Below are positions 1 to 6,384 of a DNA stretch of 6,724 nucleotides, one piece after another. Each line of letters begins with the position of its first letter. Positions within the stretch are counted from its first letter, which is position 1. This stretch comes from JAADDG01 sp964450755 (GTDB lineage: Bacteria; Campylobacterota; Campylobacteria; Campylobacterales; JAADDG01), in assembly GCA_964450755.1 (NCBI GenBank), contig CAYVDJ010000111.1:1-6724 (forward strand), written 5' to 3'. Below the pieces are notes generated by a model. That model searched no databases. It worked only from the letters and a program-made list of their open reading frames with translations, and was not told the DNA's origin. The position numbers were made by a program, and so were the translations under genes.

Positions 1-812
1 GCAATCTCGGCATCATCCATCAAATATCTCTCTACTTCGTTATATTTTCTTCCGGTCAATTTTTCAAACTCTTCAAAAGTTTTTTCGATTACAGAGATTG
101 AATCCATCAATGCTTTATGCTGTTTTGCTTTGTGTTCAAAATGCCAATCCTCTTCGGTTTGCGCACCGTAAGTAACAGGTTTTGAAAAATCAAGCATAGG
201 ATCAACTTCTTTGTATTCTCCTATAAAGTTATAAGCTTCATCATCTTGAATAGGTTTCACATTTTGAGCCGTATGAGAAGAGATAAAACCGTCTTGATGA
301 ACCATCACAGGAAGCCTGACATCAAAATCTTCTGCTATTCTAAAAGCCATCAGAGTCAAATCATACGCTTCTTGAGGATTAAAGGAGCAAAGATTTATCC
401 ATCCCGCATCCCGTCCCAAATACATATCTGAATGATCACCGTTAACATTCAAAGGTGCTGCCAAAGCTCTGTTTACAGTATGTAAAACAACAGGTACTCT
501 CATACCGGAAGCCTGATACAAAACTTCCACCATCAAAGCAAAACCCTGAGAACTTGTAGCGGTAGCGACTCTTCCTCCTGCCGCTCCGGCAGACAAACAC
601 GCACTCATGGCACTGTGTTCACTCTCAACCATAACAAATTCTCCGTCAACAAAACCATCCGCTAAAAATTTCGCATAATTTTGAACAACCGGAGTCGAGG
701 GAGTAATAGGATATGCGGCTACCACATCTATCTGGGCTTGTCTAAAAGCCTGAGCCGCAGCCATATTACCATCCCAAACTTCAACTTCCTGCAAAGCTAT
801 TTTTTCTGCCAT
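1..812 (-). CDS. porA: Pyruvate:ferredoxin/flavodoxin oxidoreductase, alpha subunit (partial, C-terminus off window)
   Basis: This is the alpha subunit of the four-subunit cytoplasmic enzyme that oxidatively decarboxylates pyruvate to acetyl-CoA and CO2 (or runs in reverse), passing electrons to ferredoxin or flavodoxin. It carries part of the thiamine diphosphate/pyruvate site. The first 270 residues are present without an internal stop; the family is usually about 400 long. Visible motifs are YPITPSTP (residues 34-41), the family signature, VESEHSAMSA (63-72), an ATSSQGFALM stretch (85-94), VNRALAAPLN (113-122) with Arg115 in the region of the pyruvate-contacting arginine of known PFORs, and GDHSD (125-129). 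It resembles Helicobacter/Campylobacter PorA as I remember them. The ATG at 812 overlaps the porD stop by one base (TAATG) and follows AAAGGA at six bases, which fixes the start and suggests translational coupling. Pyruvate specificity is inferred from gene order and similarity; 2-oxoacid paralogues such as OorA are less likely. Confidence 0.95.
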   Translation of the reverse strand, partial: MAEKIALQEVEVWDGNMAAAQAFRQAQIDVVAAYPITPSTPVVQNYAKFLADGFVDGEFVMVESEHSAMSACLSAGAAGGRVATATSSQGFALMVEVLYQASGMRVPVVLHTVNRALAAPLNVNGDHSDMYLGRDAGWINLCSFNPQEAYDLTLMAFRIAEDFDVRLPVMVHQDGFISSHTAQNVKPIQDDEAYNFIGEYKEVDPMLDFSKPVTYGAQTEEDWHFEHKAKQHKALMDSISVIEKTFEEFEKLTGRKYNEVERYLMDDAEI

Positions 813-1207
813 TATTTATCCTTTCTCTTTTTTTCCGGCCACTCTGTCAGTGCCTCTTCATTTGCTTTATTCTCATCAAACATAAGAAGAGATTTCGGAT
901 TGGTAGGACATACTTCTACGCATACACCACATCCTTTACAATGCTCATAGTCGATACCTATCATTTTTTTATCTCTTGATATTATAGATGTATCAGGACA
1001 AAATATCCAACAAAATTGACAATCTATACATATATCTCTATTATAAACAGGTTTAATAAATCTCCATGAAGCAACACTTGCTTTATATGAGTTCATATCA
1101 GAGTAAGCTCTCTCCTCCGGCCTGATAAATGCAACATTATCGGTCGGCTTTGAAAATGATTCTATTAGAGTTCCGGTTGTAACTTCATCCCATCCTACAT
1201 ATTCCAT
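812..1207 (-). CDS. porD: Pyruvate:ferredoxin/flavodoxin oxidoreductase, delta subunit (2x[4Fe-4S])
   Basis: This is the ferredoxin-like subunit that carries electrons from the thiamine site of the pyruvate oxidoreductase toward the external acceptor. The 131-residue protein has a Cys-free N-terminal part of about 55 residues, then a bacterial 2[4Fe-4S] domain. Cluster motif one is Cys60-x2-Cys63-x2-Cys66-x3-Cys70-Pro, and motif two is Cys90-x2-Cys93-x2-Cys96-x3-Cys100-Pro. All eight ligands are present. The tail is charged and lysine-rich (EKKRKDK). The start ATG at 1207 has AAAGGA six bases upstream. The gene follows porC after 21 bases and overlaps porA by one base. The N-terminal extension before the cluster domain is, from memory, usual for delta subunits of this clade; no Cys is lost and nothing suggests a broken gene. 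Confidence 0.95.
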   Translation of the reverse strand: MEYVGWDEVTTGTLIESFSKPTDNVAFIRPEERAYSDMNSYKASVASWRFIKPVYNRDICIDCQFCWIFCPDTSIISRDKKMIGIDYEHCKGCGVCVEVCPTNPKSLLMFDENKANEEALTEWPEKKRKDK

Positions 1208-1228
1208 AGATGATCCTTTCTTTTAATA

Positions 1229-1786
1229 TTACTTAACTTCGTTATATGCTCTTTCTATTGCCGCCATATTAGCATCAATAATTTTTTGAGGAAATTTTTT
1301 CAAAACTTTTTTCATAGCATTTTGAAAAAAACCAAGATCAAACATTCCTGAAACTTTCATAAGCGCTCCAAGCATAGGAGTATTGGGCATTGCCCTTCCT
1401 ATCGTATCCAAAGAGATTCTTATACAGTCAACAACATACAGCTCTTTTCCCTTCAATTTGGGAATTTGATTTATAAGCTCCTCTTTTGAAAGATGGGAGG
1501 TAATAATATATTTTGTATTCTCTTTTTCATTTGCGGTAATATCAGCCGTATATGCTAAAGCAGGATCTATAACAAGCACATAATCGGGTCTCATATATTT
1601 TTCATGATTGATTATAGGTTTGTCATCAACTCTATTATATGCCGTCATTGCGGCACCTCTTTTTGCAGAGCCGTAAAATGCAAAAGCCTGAACTTCTTTT
1701 CCGGTATTGGCAACAACATCGGCTAAACCTTTGGCACCTGTTACGGCTCCCTGTCCGGCACGACTATGCCATCTCATCTCTAGCAT
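1229..1786 (-). CDS. porC: Pyruvate:ferredoxin/flavodoxin oxidoreductase, gamma subunit
   Basis: This is the gamma subunit of the pyruvate oxidoreductase, corresponding to the Rossmann-like domain III of single-chain PFORs. The 185-residue length is normal. Near the N-terminus is RAGQGA (residues 9-14), the counterpart of the family's glycine-rich GxGGQG loop, followed by GAKGLADV (17-24). FYGSAKRGAAM (37-47) sits where many homologues have a GPExRGG-type sequence. PNTPMLGALMK (134-144) is the conserved C-terminal motif. The chosen ATG at 1786 has AAGGAG five bases upstream; a second Met at residue 4 is possible but less well placed. It is the first gene of the por operon, with porD 21 bases downstream. 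Gene order gamma-delta-alpha matches porCDAB of Helicobacter and Campylobacter rather than the oorDABC order of the 2-oxoglutarate enzyme. Confidence 0.94.
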   Translation of the reverse strand: MLEMRWHSRAGQGAVTGAKGLADVVANTGKEVQAFAFYGSAKRGAAMTAYNRVDDKPIINHEKYMRPDYVLVIDPALAYTADITANEKENTKYIITSHLSKEELINQIPKLKGKELYVVDCIRISLDTIGRAMPNTPMLGALMKVSGMFDLGFFQNAMKKVLKKFPQKIIDANMAAIERAYNEVK

Positions 1787-1860
1787 AAGTTCTCCTTATT
1801 TTTGATTTGATTTTGTCCTCTATTGTAAAGAAAGATATCTTAATATACGCTTTATATATC
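1787..1860 (-). promoter_or_regulatory. Putative porCDAB promoter and leader
   Basis: This 74-base A+T-rich gap is the longest non-coding stretch in the window and separates the HAD phosphatase gene from porC. On the minus strand it holds TACAAT at 1827-1822, a plausible -10 box, and AAGGAG at 1797-1792, the porC ribosome binding site. No convincing -35 is seen: the 17-base position reads gcgtat. That is common for Campylobacterota sigma-70 promoters, which rely on A+T-rich upstream DNA. A 10-base palindrome, aagatatctt (1832-1841), lies just upstream of the -10 and could be an operator or chance. The promoter is inferred from position and a single hexamer. No strong terminator for the upstream operon is visible, so read-through into por is possible. 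Confidence 0.4.
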
Positions 1861-2499
1861 TTAAATTAATTTTTCTATAAACTCAACTGCTTCAAATGCA
1901 CACTTTTTAATTTCATCAGAACACTTTTTTAGATCATTTTCAATTCCGTAACCTGACAGTACTGCAATACTTTTAATTCCCGCTCGATTTGCGGAAACTA
2001 TATCCAAACATGTATCTCCTATCATCCAACACTTCTCTTTGTGTGCATTCATTTTGTGCATAGCTTTTAAAATCGGTTCCGGGTGGGGTTTTGGATATAT
2101 AACATCTTCTCTTCCTATAACTATCTCAAAATAGCTTAAAGCTCCCATGTGTTCTAACAGCTCTTTTGAATATCTGCCGGTTTTTGTCGTTACTACTCCT
2201 ATTTTTGCAATAGTTGAAGCCTTTAAAATAGTCTCCTTGGCTCTTGGAAGCCATTTTGTCATTGCTTTTGAACGATCTCTGTAAAATCTTTTATATGTTG
2301 ATACAAACTCATCAACTTTTGTTTTCTCCACTCCTAGATGTTCATACATGAAATCAAGAGGATGACCTATCAAAGAGAGTATATTTTCATCAGGAGGTGA
2401 TTTTTTGTTAAAATATTCAAAAGAGTCATGGAATGAAGAGAGTATCGCTTCGGTAGAGTCTATCAGTGTTCCGTCCAGATCAAAAAGGATTGTATTCAA
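1861..2499 (-). CDS. HAD-superfamily phosphatase, phosphoglycolate phosphatase-like (Gph type)
   Basis: This is a cytoplasmic haloacid-dehalogenase family hydrolase of subfamily IA, likely acting on a small phosphorylated metabolite. The 212 residues carry all four motifs: DLDGT with nucleophile Asp7 and acid/base Asp9, the VVTTKTG motif II (102-108) with Thr104/105, Lys137 in YPKPHPEP as motif III, and GDTCLD (161-166) with Asp162 and Asp166 as motif IV. A helical cap lies between about residues 15 and 85. The start is TTG at 2499. The next Met is residue 51, and starting there would delete the catalytic aspartates. AAAGGG lies six bases before the TTG and overlaps the ccoH stop. It is 10 bases after ccoH, so probably the last gene of that transcript. 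Phosphoglycolate is the family's best-known substrate, but pyrophosphate or nucleotides cannot be excluded; I leave the symbol empty. Confidence 0.9.
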   Translation of the reverse strand: MNTILFDLDGTLIDSTEAILSSFHDSFEYFNKKSPPDENILSLIGHPLDFMYEHLGVEKTKVDEFVSTYKRFYRDRSKAMTKWLPRAKETILKASTIAKIGVVTTKTGRYSKELLEHMGALSYFEIVIGREDVIYPKPHPEPILKAMHKMNAHKEKCWMIGDTCLDIVSANRAGIKSIAVLSGYGIENDLKKCSDEIKKCAFEAVEFIEKLI

Positions 2500-2505
2500 A
2501 ACAAT

Positions 2506-2511
2506 CCCTTT
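2506..2511 (-). promoter_or_regulatory. Ribosome binding site deciding the TTG start of the HAD phosphatase
   Basis: On the minus strand AAAGGG is followed by six bases (attgtt) and then TTG at 2499. The ccoH stop codon TAA overlaps the first bases of this site, so ribosomes finishing ccoH would be well placed to reinitiate. The site supports TTG over any downstream Met. Confidence 0.65.
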
Positions 2512-2989
2512 ATGATGTATGAAGTTTATAGGTTTTAAACTTTTCCAAATCTTTTATCATAACTCTTATTTGAATATTCCATCTTCCCTTTTTATCCAGC
2601 AGAACTTTCGCTTTGTATCCTTCTCCATCAAATTGTGTTTTTAAATTTTTATCAAGTTTTGTTGTTTCGGGTCTTGTTACCAAAATCTCTATCTTTGCAT
2701 CCTTGACAATATTACCGCTCTTGTCTCTTATATCGATTTTCAGTTCATTCTCTCCCTCTTTTAAATCACTATTTAACAAACTAAGTTCATAGTTTTTATC
2801 AAACACAGCACCTTTTTGAAGAATCTTATTAAGATCGGCATCAACCTGATGATAATTTCTCATATAACTGTTATCCATCTCTACGGGATTGTTTATGGCG
2901 GTTACAACCGTCCAAGTACCCATTCCCACTGTAAACAAAACCAAACCGACTATAAAATGCGGCCAGTAGTTTTTTTCATTTTTTGACAT
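2510..2989 (-). CDS. ccoH: FixH/CcoH family cbb3 oxidase assembly protein
   Basis: This is a membrane-anchored periplasmic protein of the FixH/CcoH family, needed for stable assembly of cytochrome cbb3 oxidase. The 159 residues begin with a short cytoplasmic tail and YWPHFIVG (8-15), a family hallmark, leading into one membrane span at about 11-31. NPVEMDNSYMRNYHQVD (34-50) is the conserved juxtamembrane segment. From about residue 60 to 155 is a periplasmic beta-rich domain (KLDKNLK, GRWNIQIRV), as expected for FixH. ATG at 2989 has AAAGGAG four bases upstream, and that site overlaps the ccoS stop. It comes after ccoS, whereas many proteobacteria place ccoH before ccoI. The identification rests on the N-terminal motif, topology and neighbours; the periplasmic domain varies greatly in this family. 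Confidence 0.88.
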   Translation of the reverse strand: MSKNEKNYWPHFIVGLVLFTVGMGTWTVVTAINNPVEMDNSYMRNYHQVDADLNKILQKGAVFDKNYELSLLNSDLKEGENELKIDIRDKSGNIVKDAKIEILVTRPETTKLDKNLKTQFDGEGYKAKVLLDKKGRWNIQIRVMIKDLEKFKTYKLHTS

Positions 2990-2998
2990 AACTCTCCT

Positions 2999-3232
2999 TT
3001 AATCGGGCATTACCCGTTTATCTTCTCTTTTTTTCTCCAATGCTTTTTTCTTCTTCTCTTCCATCATTACAGCATCCCTAAGTTCCTCTTCACCGTCAAA
3101 TCTTGCACCGTCAAGAAATTTTGATGTATCATCAAATTGACCTGTTTTAAGTCCCCAAAGTAAAGCTGCCAAACCCAAAGCTCCCAAAAAAGTTGAAACA
3201 CCAAGCATCATTGCAACAATACCGCTGCTCAT
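2999..3232 (-). CDS. ccoS: cbb3-type cytochrome oxidase assembly protein CcoS
   Basis: CcoS is a small inner-membrane protein needed to build cofactor-loaded cbb3 oxidase; loss in other bacteria leaves the enzyme without haem b and copper. The 77-residue protein has one membrane span (about 5-26) followed by WGLKTGQFDD (26-35), the diagnostic CcoS motif. The tail is highly charged, with a KKKK run at 60-63 and further lysine/arginine pairs. It is longer than the shortest family members (about 45-60 residues) because of this tail. ATG at 3232 overlaps the ccoI stop by one base (TAATG), with AAAGGA six bases upstream inside ccoI, indicating translational coupling to the copper pump it works with. 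Confidence 0.93.
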   Translation of the reverse strand: MSSGIVAMMLGVSTFLGALGLAALLWGLKTGQFDDTSKFLDGARFDGEEELRDAVMMEEKKKKALEKKREDKRVMPD

Positions 3233-5637
3233 TATCTATCCTTTCTTATTCTAAACGAATTTCCCACAACCAAAAGGGAACTAAGAGACATCGACAAAGC
3301 TGCTACCAAAGGATTAACAAATCCCATTACGGCAACAGGTACGGCTATAATATTATAAATTACAGAAAGTGCAATATTTTCTTTTACTATTCTGTATGAT
3401 CTTTTACTTATTTTATAAGCAAGATAGAGATTCATCGGCTTTTCATCCATCAAAACAACATCACTGACACTTATGGCAATATCCGCCCCGCTTCCCATGG
3501 CAATAGCTATATCACTGCAAGAGAGTGCCAAAGAATCATTTATACCGTCTCCCGCCATTACTACTATACTGCCTTTTTCATGCAGTTTTTCCACATAAGA
3601 AAATTTATCCTGCGGTAACAGTTTAGCATAAACTTCATCAACTCCTATCTCTTTTGCCACTTTTAAAGCGGTTTTTTCATTATCCCCAGTAAGCATAACA
3701 GTCTTTATACCAAGCTCTTTTATTTTTAAAATAGCTTCTGTAGCATCCTCTTTTATATCGTCTTTTAGCTCAAAAACAGCCTTGACCTCTCCTCCGAAAG
3801 CAAAAATAAACAGAGAATTTTCACTCTCCATATAAAAATCTATACCATTTTTTTTCAGAAGTTCAAGATTTCCTCCTATGATTTTCTTATCTGTATATTC
3901 TGCCTCTATCCCTTTTGCTTCAACACTCTTTATATTATTTAACGGCACCTCTTTTAAATCTTCACAGGTTTCCAAAAGATAGTTTAAAACTCCTCTGCTT
4001 ATTGGATGATTTGATGTTAAAACCAATGAATAGAGACTATTTATATCAAAATCTTTTAATTTTTCAAATGAAACAACACTTGGTTTTCCTTTCGTGATAG
4101 TTCCTGTTTTATCCAAAACCAAAATATCACTCTTTGCCATTGTCTCAAGAAATGATGCTTCTTTGAAAAGTATTCCTTTTTTTGCCGCAGTTGAGATACC
4201 AAGAAGAGTTGCCATAGGAGTAGCAAGACCAAGAGCGCAGGGACAGGCTATTACGATAACAGAGATAGCAACAATCAAAGATTTTTCCAAACTTCCATAT
4301 AACAAAAACCAACCTAAAAAAGTCAAAAGAGATATTGAGAGTATCGTAACGGAAAAATAACCCGATACCACATTTGCCAGTTTTTCTATTTTTGGTTTTT
4401 TTGTTATCGAATCCTCCAAAAGATTTGCAATAGTAGCAAGTAAAGATGTTGAAAAATCCTTTTTAGCCTCATATCTGACAACCGAATCCAGACAAATAGA
4501 TCCGCTTAAAATCTCATCACCCTCCTTTTTGTAAACCGGCTCACTCTCTCCCGTCAAAGAGCTTTCGTCAAAAGATGCTCCTCCGCTTACAACAATTCCG
4601 TCTATAACTATTCTTTCACCGGGCTTTACTTCTATTATATCTTTTGGTTCTACATTCTCCACCAAAACCAGTGATTTTTCATTATCTTTTATAACGGTAA
4701 CTTCGGTGGGTGCAGTTCCCAAAAGAGAATCGAGTGTATCAACAGCCTGTTTTTTACTGAGAACTTCAAGATATTTGCCTACAAGTACAAAAGTGATGAT
4801 CATTGTAACAGAATCAAAATAGACCTCTCCCTTTTGTGTTATCATCGCATAAAGAGAGTAGATATAAGCAAGTGTTGCACCGGTGGCAACTAACAGATCC
4901 ATATTGACAAATCTGTTTTTTATCCCGTAATAGGCTCCCCTGTAATAGATCCATCCGCTGTAAAAAAGAGTAGGTGTTGCCAAAACAAATTCAGCGATAT
5001 TCAAAACATTTTTTATATCTGCCCTCATCCCGGTAAAAAAACCGACATATTGGGCGATAGCTATCCACATAATATTCATTGTGGCAAAAACAGCAACAAG
5101 TATCCTTGCATAATACTCCTTTCGTTTTTGAACAGCTCTGCTCTCCTGTAACGAAGGATCATAAGGATAGGCATTATAGCCTATGGATCTGATAGTTTCT
5201 ATAATTTTTGATAAAGTAATAACATCAGGATCCCATACCACCTTTGCTTTGTTATTGGTATAATTTATAGATGCCTCTATGATACCGTCAGTTTGATGAA
5301 GTACTTTTTCATTCAGCCAGACACAGGCAGAACAGTGAATACCCTCCATAATCAATGAGATTTCATAAAACCCGTCATCTCTTATCTTTACATACTTCTT
5401 TTTAAAACCCTCCAGATCAAATTTTTCCAAATCATCATCTTTTTTCTCCGAAGGGGGATTTAGTTTTGTATTGCCAAGCTTGTCATAAAAGGAGTCAAGA
5501 CCTTCACTCTTTAGAAGATGATAGATCCCCTGACATCCCCTGCAACAAAAATATTTTTTTTCTCCACCACTCCCATCTTCAATCATCACCGATTCGTCAA
5601 ATTCAAGATGACAGTGATCACATCTTATTTTAGCCAA
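3232..5637 (-). CDS. ccoI: Copper-transporting P1B-type ATPase CcoI (FixI), cbb3 oxidase assembly
   Basis: This inner-membrane P1B ATPase exports copper from the cytoplasm for insertion into the CuB site of cbb3 oxidase. The 801 residues begin with a Cys-rich module (Cys6-x2-Cys9, Cys31-Cys32-x2-Cys35) typical of FixI/CcoI, then an HMA domain with GIHCSAC (Cys102, Cys105). Membrane segments start at about 176. TGES (362-365) marks the actuator domain, CPC (465-467) in ACPCALGLATP is the metal site in the membrane, DKTGT (509-513) holds phosphorylated Asp509, HP is at 544-545, TGDN at 650-653 and GDGIND at 696-701. Tyr761-Asn762 and the MSLSS segment (783-787) match the last two copper-site helices. 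The start is TTG at 5637: an in-frame TGA lies two codons upstream, and the next Met (residue 18) would remove the first CxxC. It is followed by ccoS with a one-base overlap. Confidence 0.96.
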   Translation of the reverse strand: MAKIRCDHCHLEFDESVMIEDGSGGEKKYFCCRGCQGIYHLLKSEGLDSFYDKLGNTKLNPPSEKKDDDLEKFDLEGFKKKYVKIRDDGFYEISLIMEGIHCSACVWLNEKVLHQTDGIIEASINYTNNKAKVVWDPDVITLSKIIETIRSIGYNAYPYDPSLQESRAVQKRKEYYARILVAVFATMNIMWIAIAQYVGFFTGMRADIKNVLNIAEFVLATPTLFYSGWIYYRGAYYGIKNRFVNMDLLVATGATLAYIYSLYAMITQKGEVYFDSVTMIITFVLVGKYLEVLSKKQAVDTLDSLLGTAPTEVTVIKDNEKSLVLVENVEPKDIIEVKPGERIVIDGIVVSGGASFDESSLTGESEPVYKKEGDEILSGSICLDSVVRYEAKKDFSTSLLATIANLLEDSITKKPKIEKLANVVSGYFSVTILSISLLTFLGWFLLYGSLEKSLIVAISVIVIACPCALGLATPMATLLGISTAAKKGILFKEASFLETMAKSDILVLDKTGTITKGKPSVVSFEKLKDFDINSLYSLVLTSNHPISRGVLNYLLETCEDLKEVPLNNIKSVEAKGIEAEYTDKKIIGGNLELLKKNGIDFYMESENSLFIFAFGGEVKAVFELKDDIKEDATEAILKIKELGIKTVMLTGDNEKTALKVAKEIGVDEVYAKLLPQDKFSYVEKLHEKGSIVVMAGDGINDSLALSCSDIAIAMGSGADIAISVSDVVLMDEKPMNLYLAYKISKRSYRIVKENIALSVIYNIIAVPVAVMGFVNPLVAALSMSLSSLLVVGNSFRIRKDR

Positions 5638-5644
5638 GTATCAG

Positions 5645-5649
5645 CCTTT
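5645..5649 (-). promoter_or_regulatory. Ribosome binding site deciding the TTG start of ccoI
   Basis: AAAGG on the minus strand lies seven bases before TTG at 5637. An in-frame TGA at 5641-5643 blocks any longer reading, so TTG is the only start that keeps the N-terminal Cys6-x2-Cys9 metal motif. Confidence 0.65.
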
Positions 5650-5657
5650 AGGAGAAT

Positions 5658-6266
5658 TTATTTTTTAAATTTGCGGTAAAAAAAGTTTATAAAAATAAGA
5701 AGAACAGTACCGTAAAAGATAAATTTTATAATATCATAAACCATCTTATTCTGGCTTCCGATAGATGATTTTAACTCCACATCATAAGAGTCTGCAATCT
5801 GTTCCACAATATCTGCATAACCGTTTAAAAGTGCAGCTTCTACTGCAGCTTTAGGATTTTTGCTGTGAGAAGTCAAAAGAGGCAATATTGAACCACTCCA
5901 CGGCATAGGACTTAAAATCTGATCCTTATCAAACTTGTTATTCAACTCTTTGGAATTAACGATATCAAGTTTCTTACTGTCTAAAAGTATAGTCAAAAGA
6001 ACAAAAGGTTTTTGCAAAGCTTTACTATGCTCTTTCTCATAATCTCCTATCTTCTTGTTGTTGCTGTTCTTTACGGCAGCAAGATAGACATTGACACCTG
6101 TTTTTTCCTTTAACTCACTTCCCATCTGTTCTATTTTATCAACAGTTTTTTGAGGTAAAATCCCGTCATTTTTGATAATTAAAGAGGCATTTAGAGATAA
6201 AGAAAAAGATATAATGATAAAAAGAGGAGCAAAAAAACTCCTCTTTGTTTTGGTAAAATTTATCAT
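5658..6266 (-). CDS. Putative TPM-domain-like membrane-anchored protein in the cbb3 assembly cluster
   Basis: The role of this 202-residue protein is not known to me. It has a basic N-terminus (KTKR at 6-9) and a hydrophobic segment (11-28), either a signal peptide or an anchor. A soluble domain of about 140 residues follows, then a second hydrophobic segment (176-197) and a short basic C-terminus (RKFKK). That topology puts the soluble domain in the periplasm. The sequence around GILPQKTVDKIEQMGSELKE (35-54) followed by TGVNVYLAAV (56-65) looks like the start of a TPM-type (Psb32/YgcG-like) fold, where a helix is followed by a strand of the form TGxxxxV. No Cys, haem or clear metal motif is seen. 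ATG at 6266 directly abuts the stop of the small upstream gene (TAA then ATG), with only a weak TAGG nearby, so it is probably translated by coupling. A cbb3 assembly role is inferred from position only. Confidence 0.75.
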   Translation of the reverse strand: MINFTKTKRSFFAPLFIIISFSLSLNASLIIKNDGILPQKTVDKIEQMGSELKEKTGVNVYLAAVKNSNNKKIGDYEKEHSKALQKPFVLLTILLDSKKLDIVNSKELNNKFDKDQILSPMPWSGSILPLLTSHSKNPKAAVEAALLNGYADIVEQIADSYDVELKSSIGSQNKMVYDIIKFIFYGTVLLIFINFFYRKFKK

Positions 6267-6368
6267 TTAACCTACAAATGCATGATTGGCAGTTAAAACC
6301 GCCCATAATGTAATTGCCGCCATACCTACCAACATCCATGAAATGATTGCTTCTAATTTATCAACCAT
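6267..6368 (-). CDS. Small 33-residue single-span membrane protein of unknown function
   Basis: I do not recognise this family. The 33-residue product, MVDKLEAIISWMLVG and onward to a TANHAFVG end, has a short charged N-terminus (Asp3, Lys4, Glu6), one hydrophobic helix (about 8-27) with Trp11 and Trp22 and two Met, and a short tail with His29. It has no Cys. The case for a real gene is strong: ATG at 6368 has AAGGAG six bases upstream, the frame fits the gap between ccoG and the next gene, and its TAA is immediately followed by that gene's ATG. Size and topology resemble small oxidase subunits (CcoM, CydX, CcoQ-like), but I see no clear sequence match. It may be a stabilising subunit of the oxidase or a partner of the TPM-like protein. 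Both suggestions are inference. Confidence 0.75.
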   Translation of the reverse strand: MVDKLEAIISWMLVGMAAITLWAVLTANHAFVG

Positions 6369-6374
6369 TATAAG

Positions 6375-6380
6375 CTCCTT
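6375..6380 (-). promoter_or_regulatory. Strong ribosome binding site of the 33-residue gene
   Basis: AAGGAG lies six bases upstream of ATG 6368, inside the 16-base gap after the ccoG stop. It is the best evidence that this very short reading frame is translated, and it may also supply ribosomes to the abutting downstream gene. Confidence 0.7.
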
Positions 6381-6384
6381 TTTT

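Noticed and set aside
246..431. Plus-strand open frame of 61 codons
   Set aside because: It is antisense to porA, whose minus-strand frame is continuous and strongly family-like; the product is low-complexity and lacks a good ribosome binding site.
681..950. Plus-strand open frame of 89 codons across the porA/porD junction
   Set aside because: It is antisense to two confident genes, and its Ser/His/Phe-rich composition is typical of a shadow frame.
1829..1862. A+T-rich inverted repeats as a terminator after the HAD gene
   Set aside because: Stems are only about five A/T pairs, without a G+C core or a following T-run on the minus strand, so they cannot be called a terminator.
3193..3399. Plus-strand open frame of 68 codons opposite ccoS and the ccoI 3' end
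   Set aside because: It overlaps two well-supported genes on the opposite strand and has no recognisable features.
3915..4360. Two plus-strand open frames opposite the ccoI catalytic domains
   Set aside because: The minus strand encodes the conserved ATPase motifs here; these are complementary-strand shadows.
6267..6368. Naming the 33-residue gene ccoQ, ccoM or cydX
   Set aside because: Only size and a single span agree; I see no diagnostic residues, and ccoQ normally lies between ccoO and ccoP.
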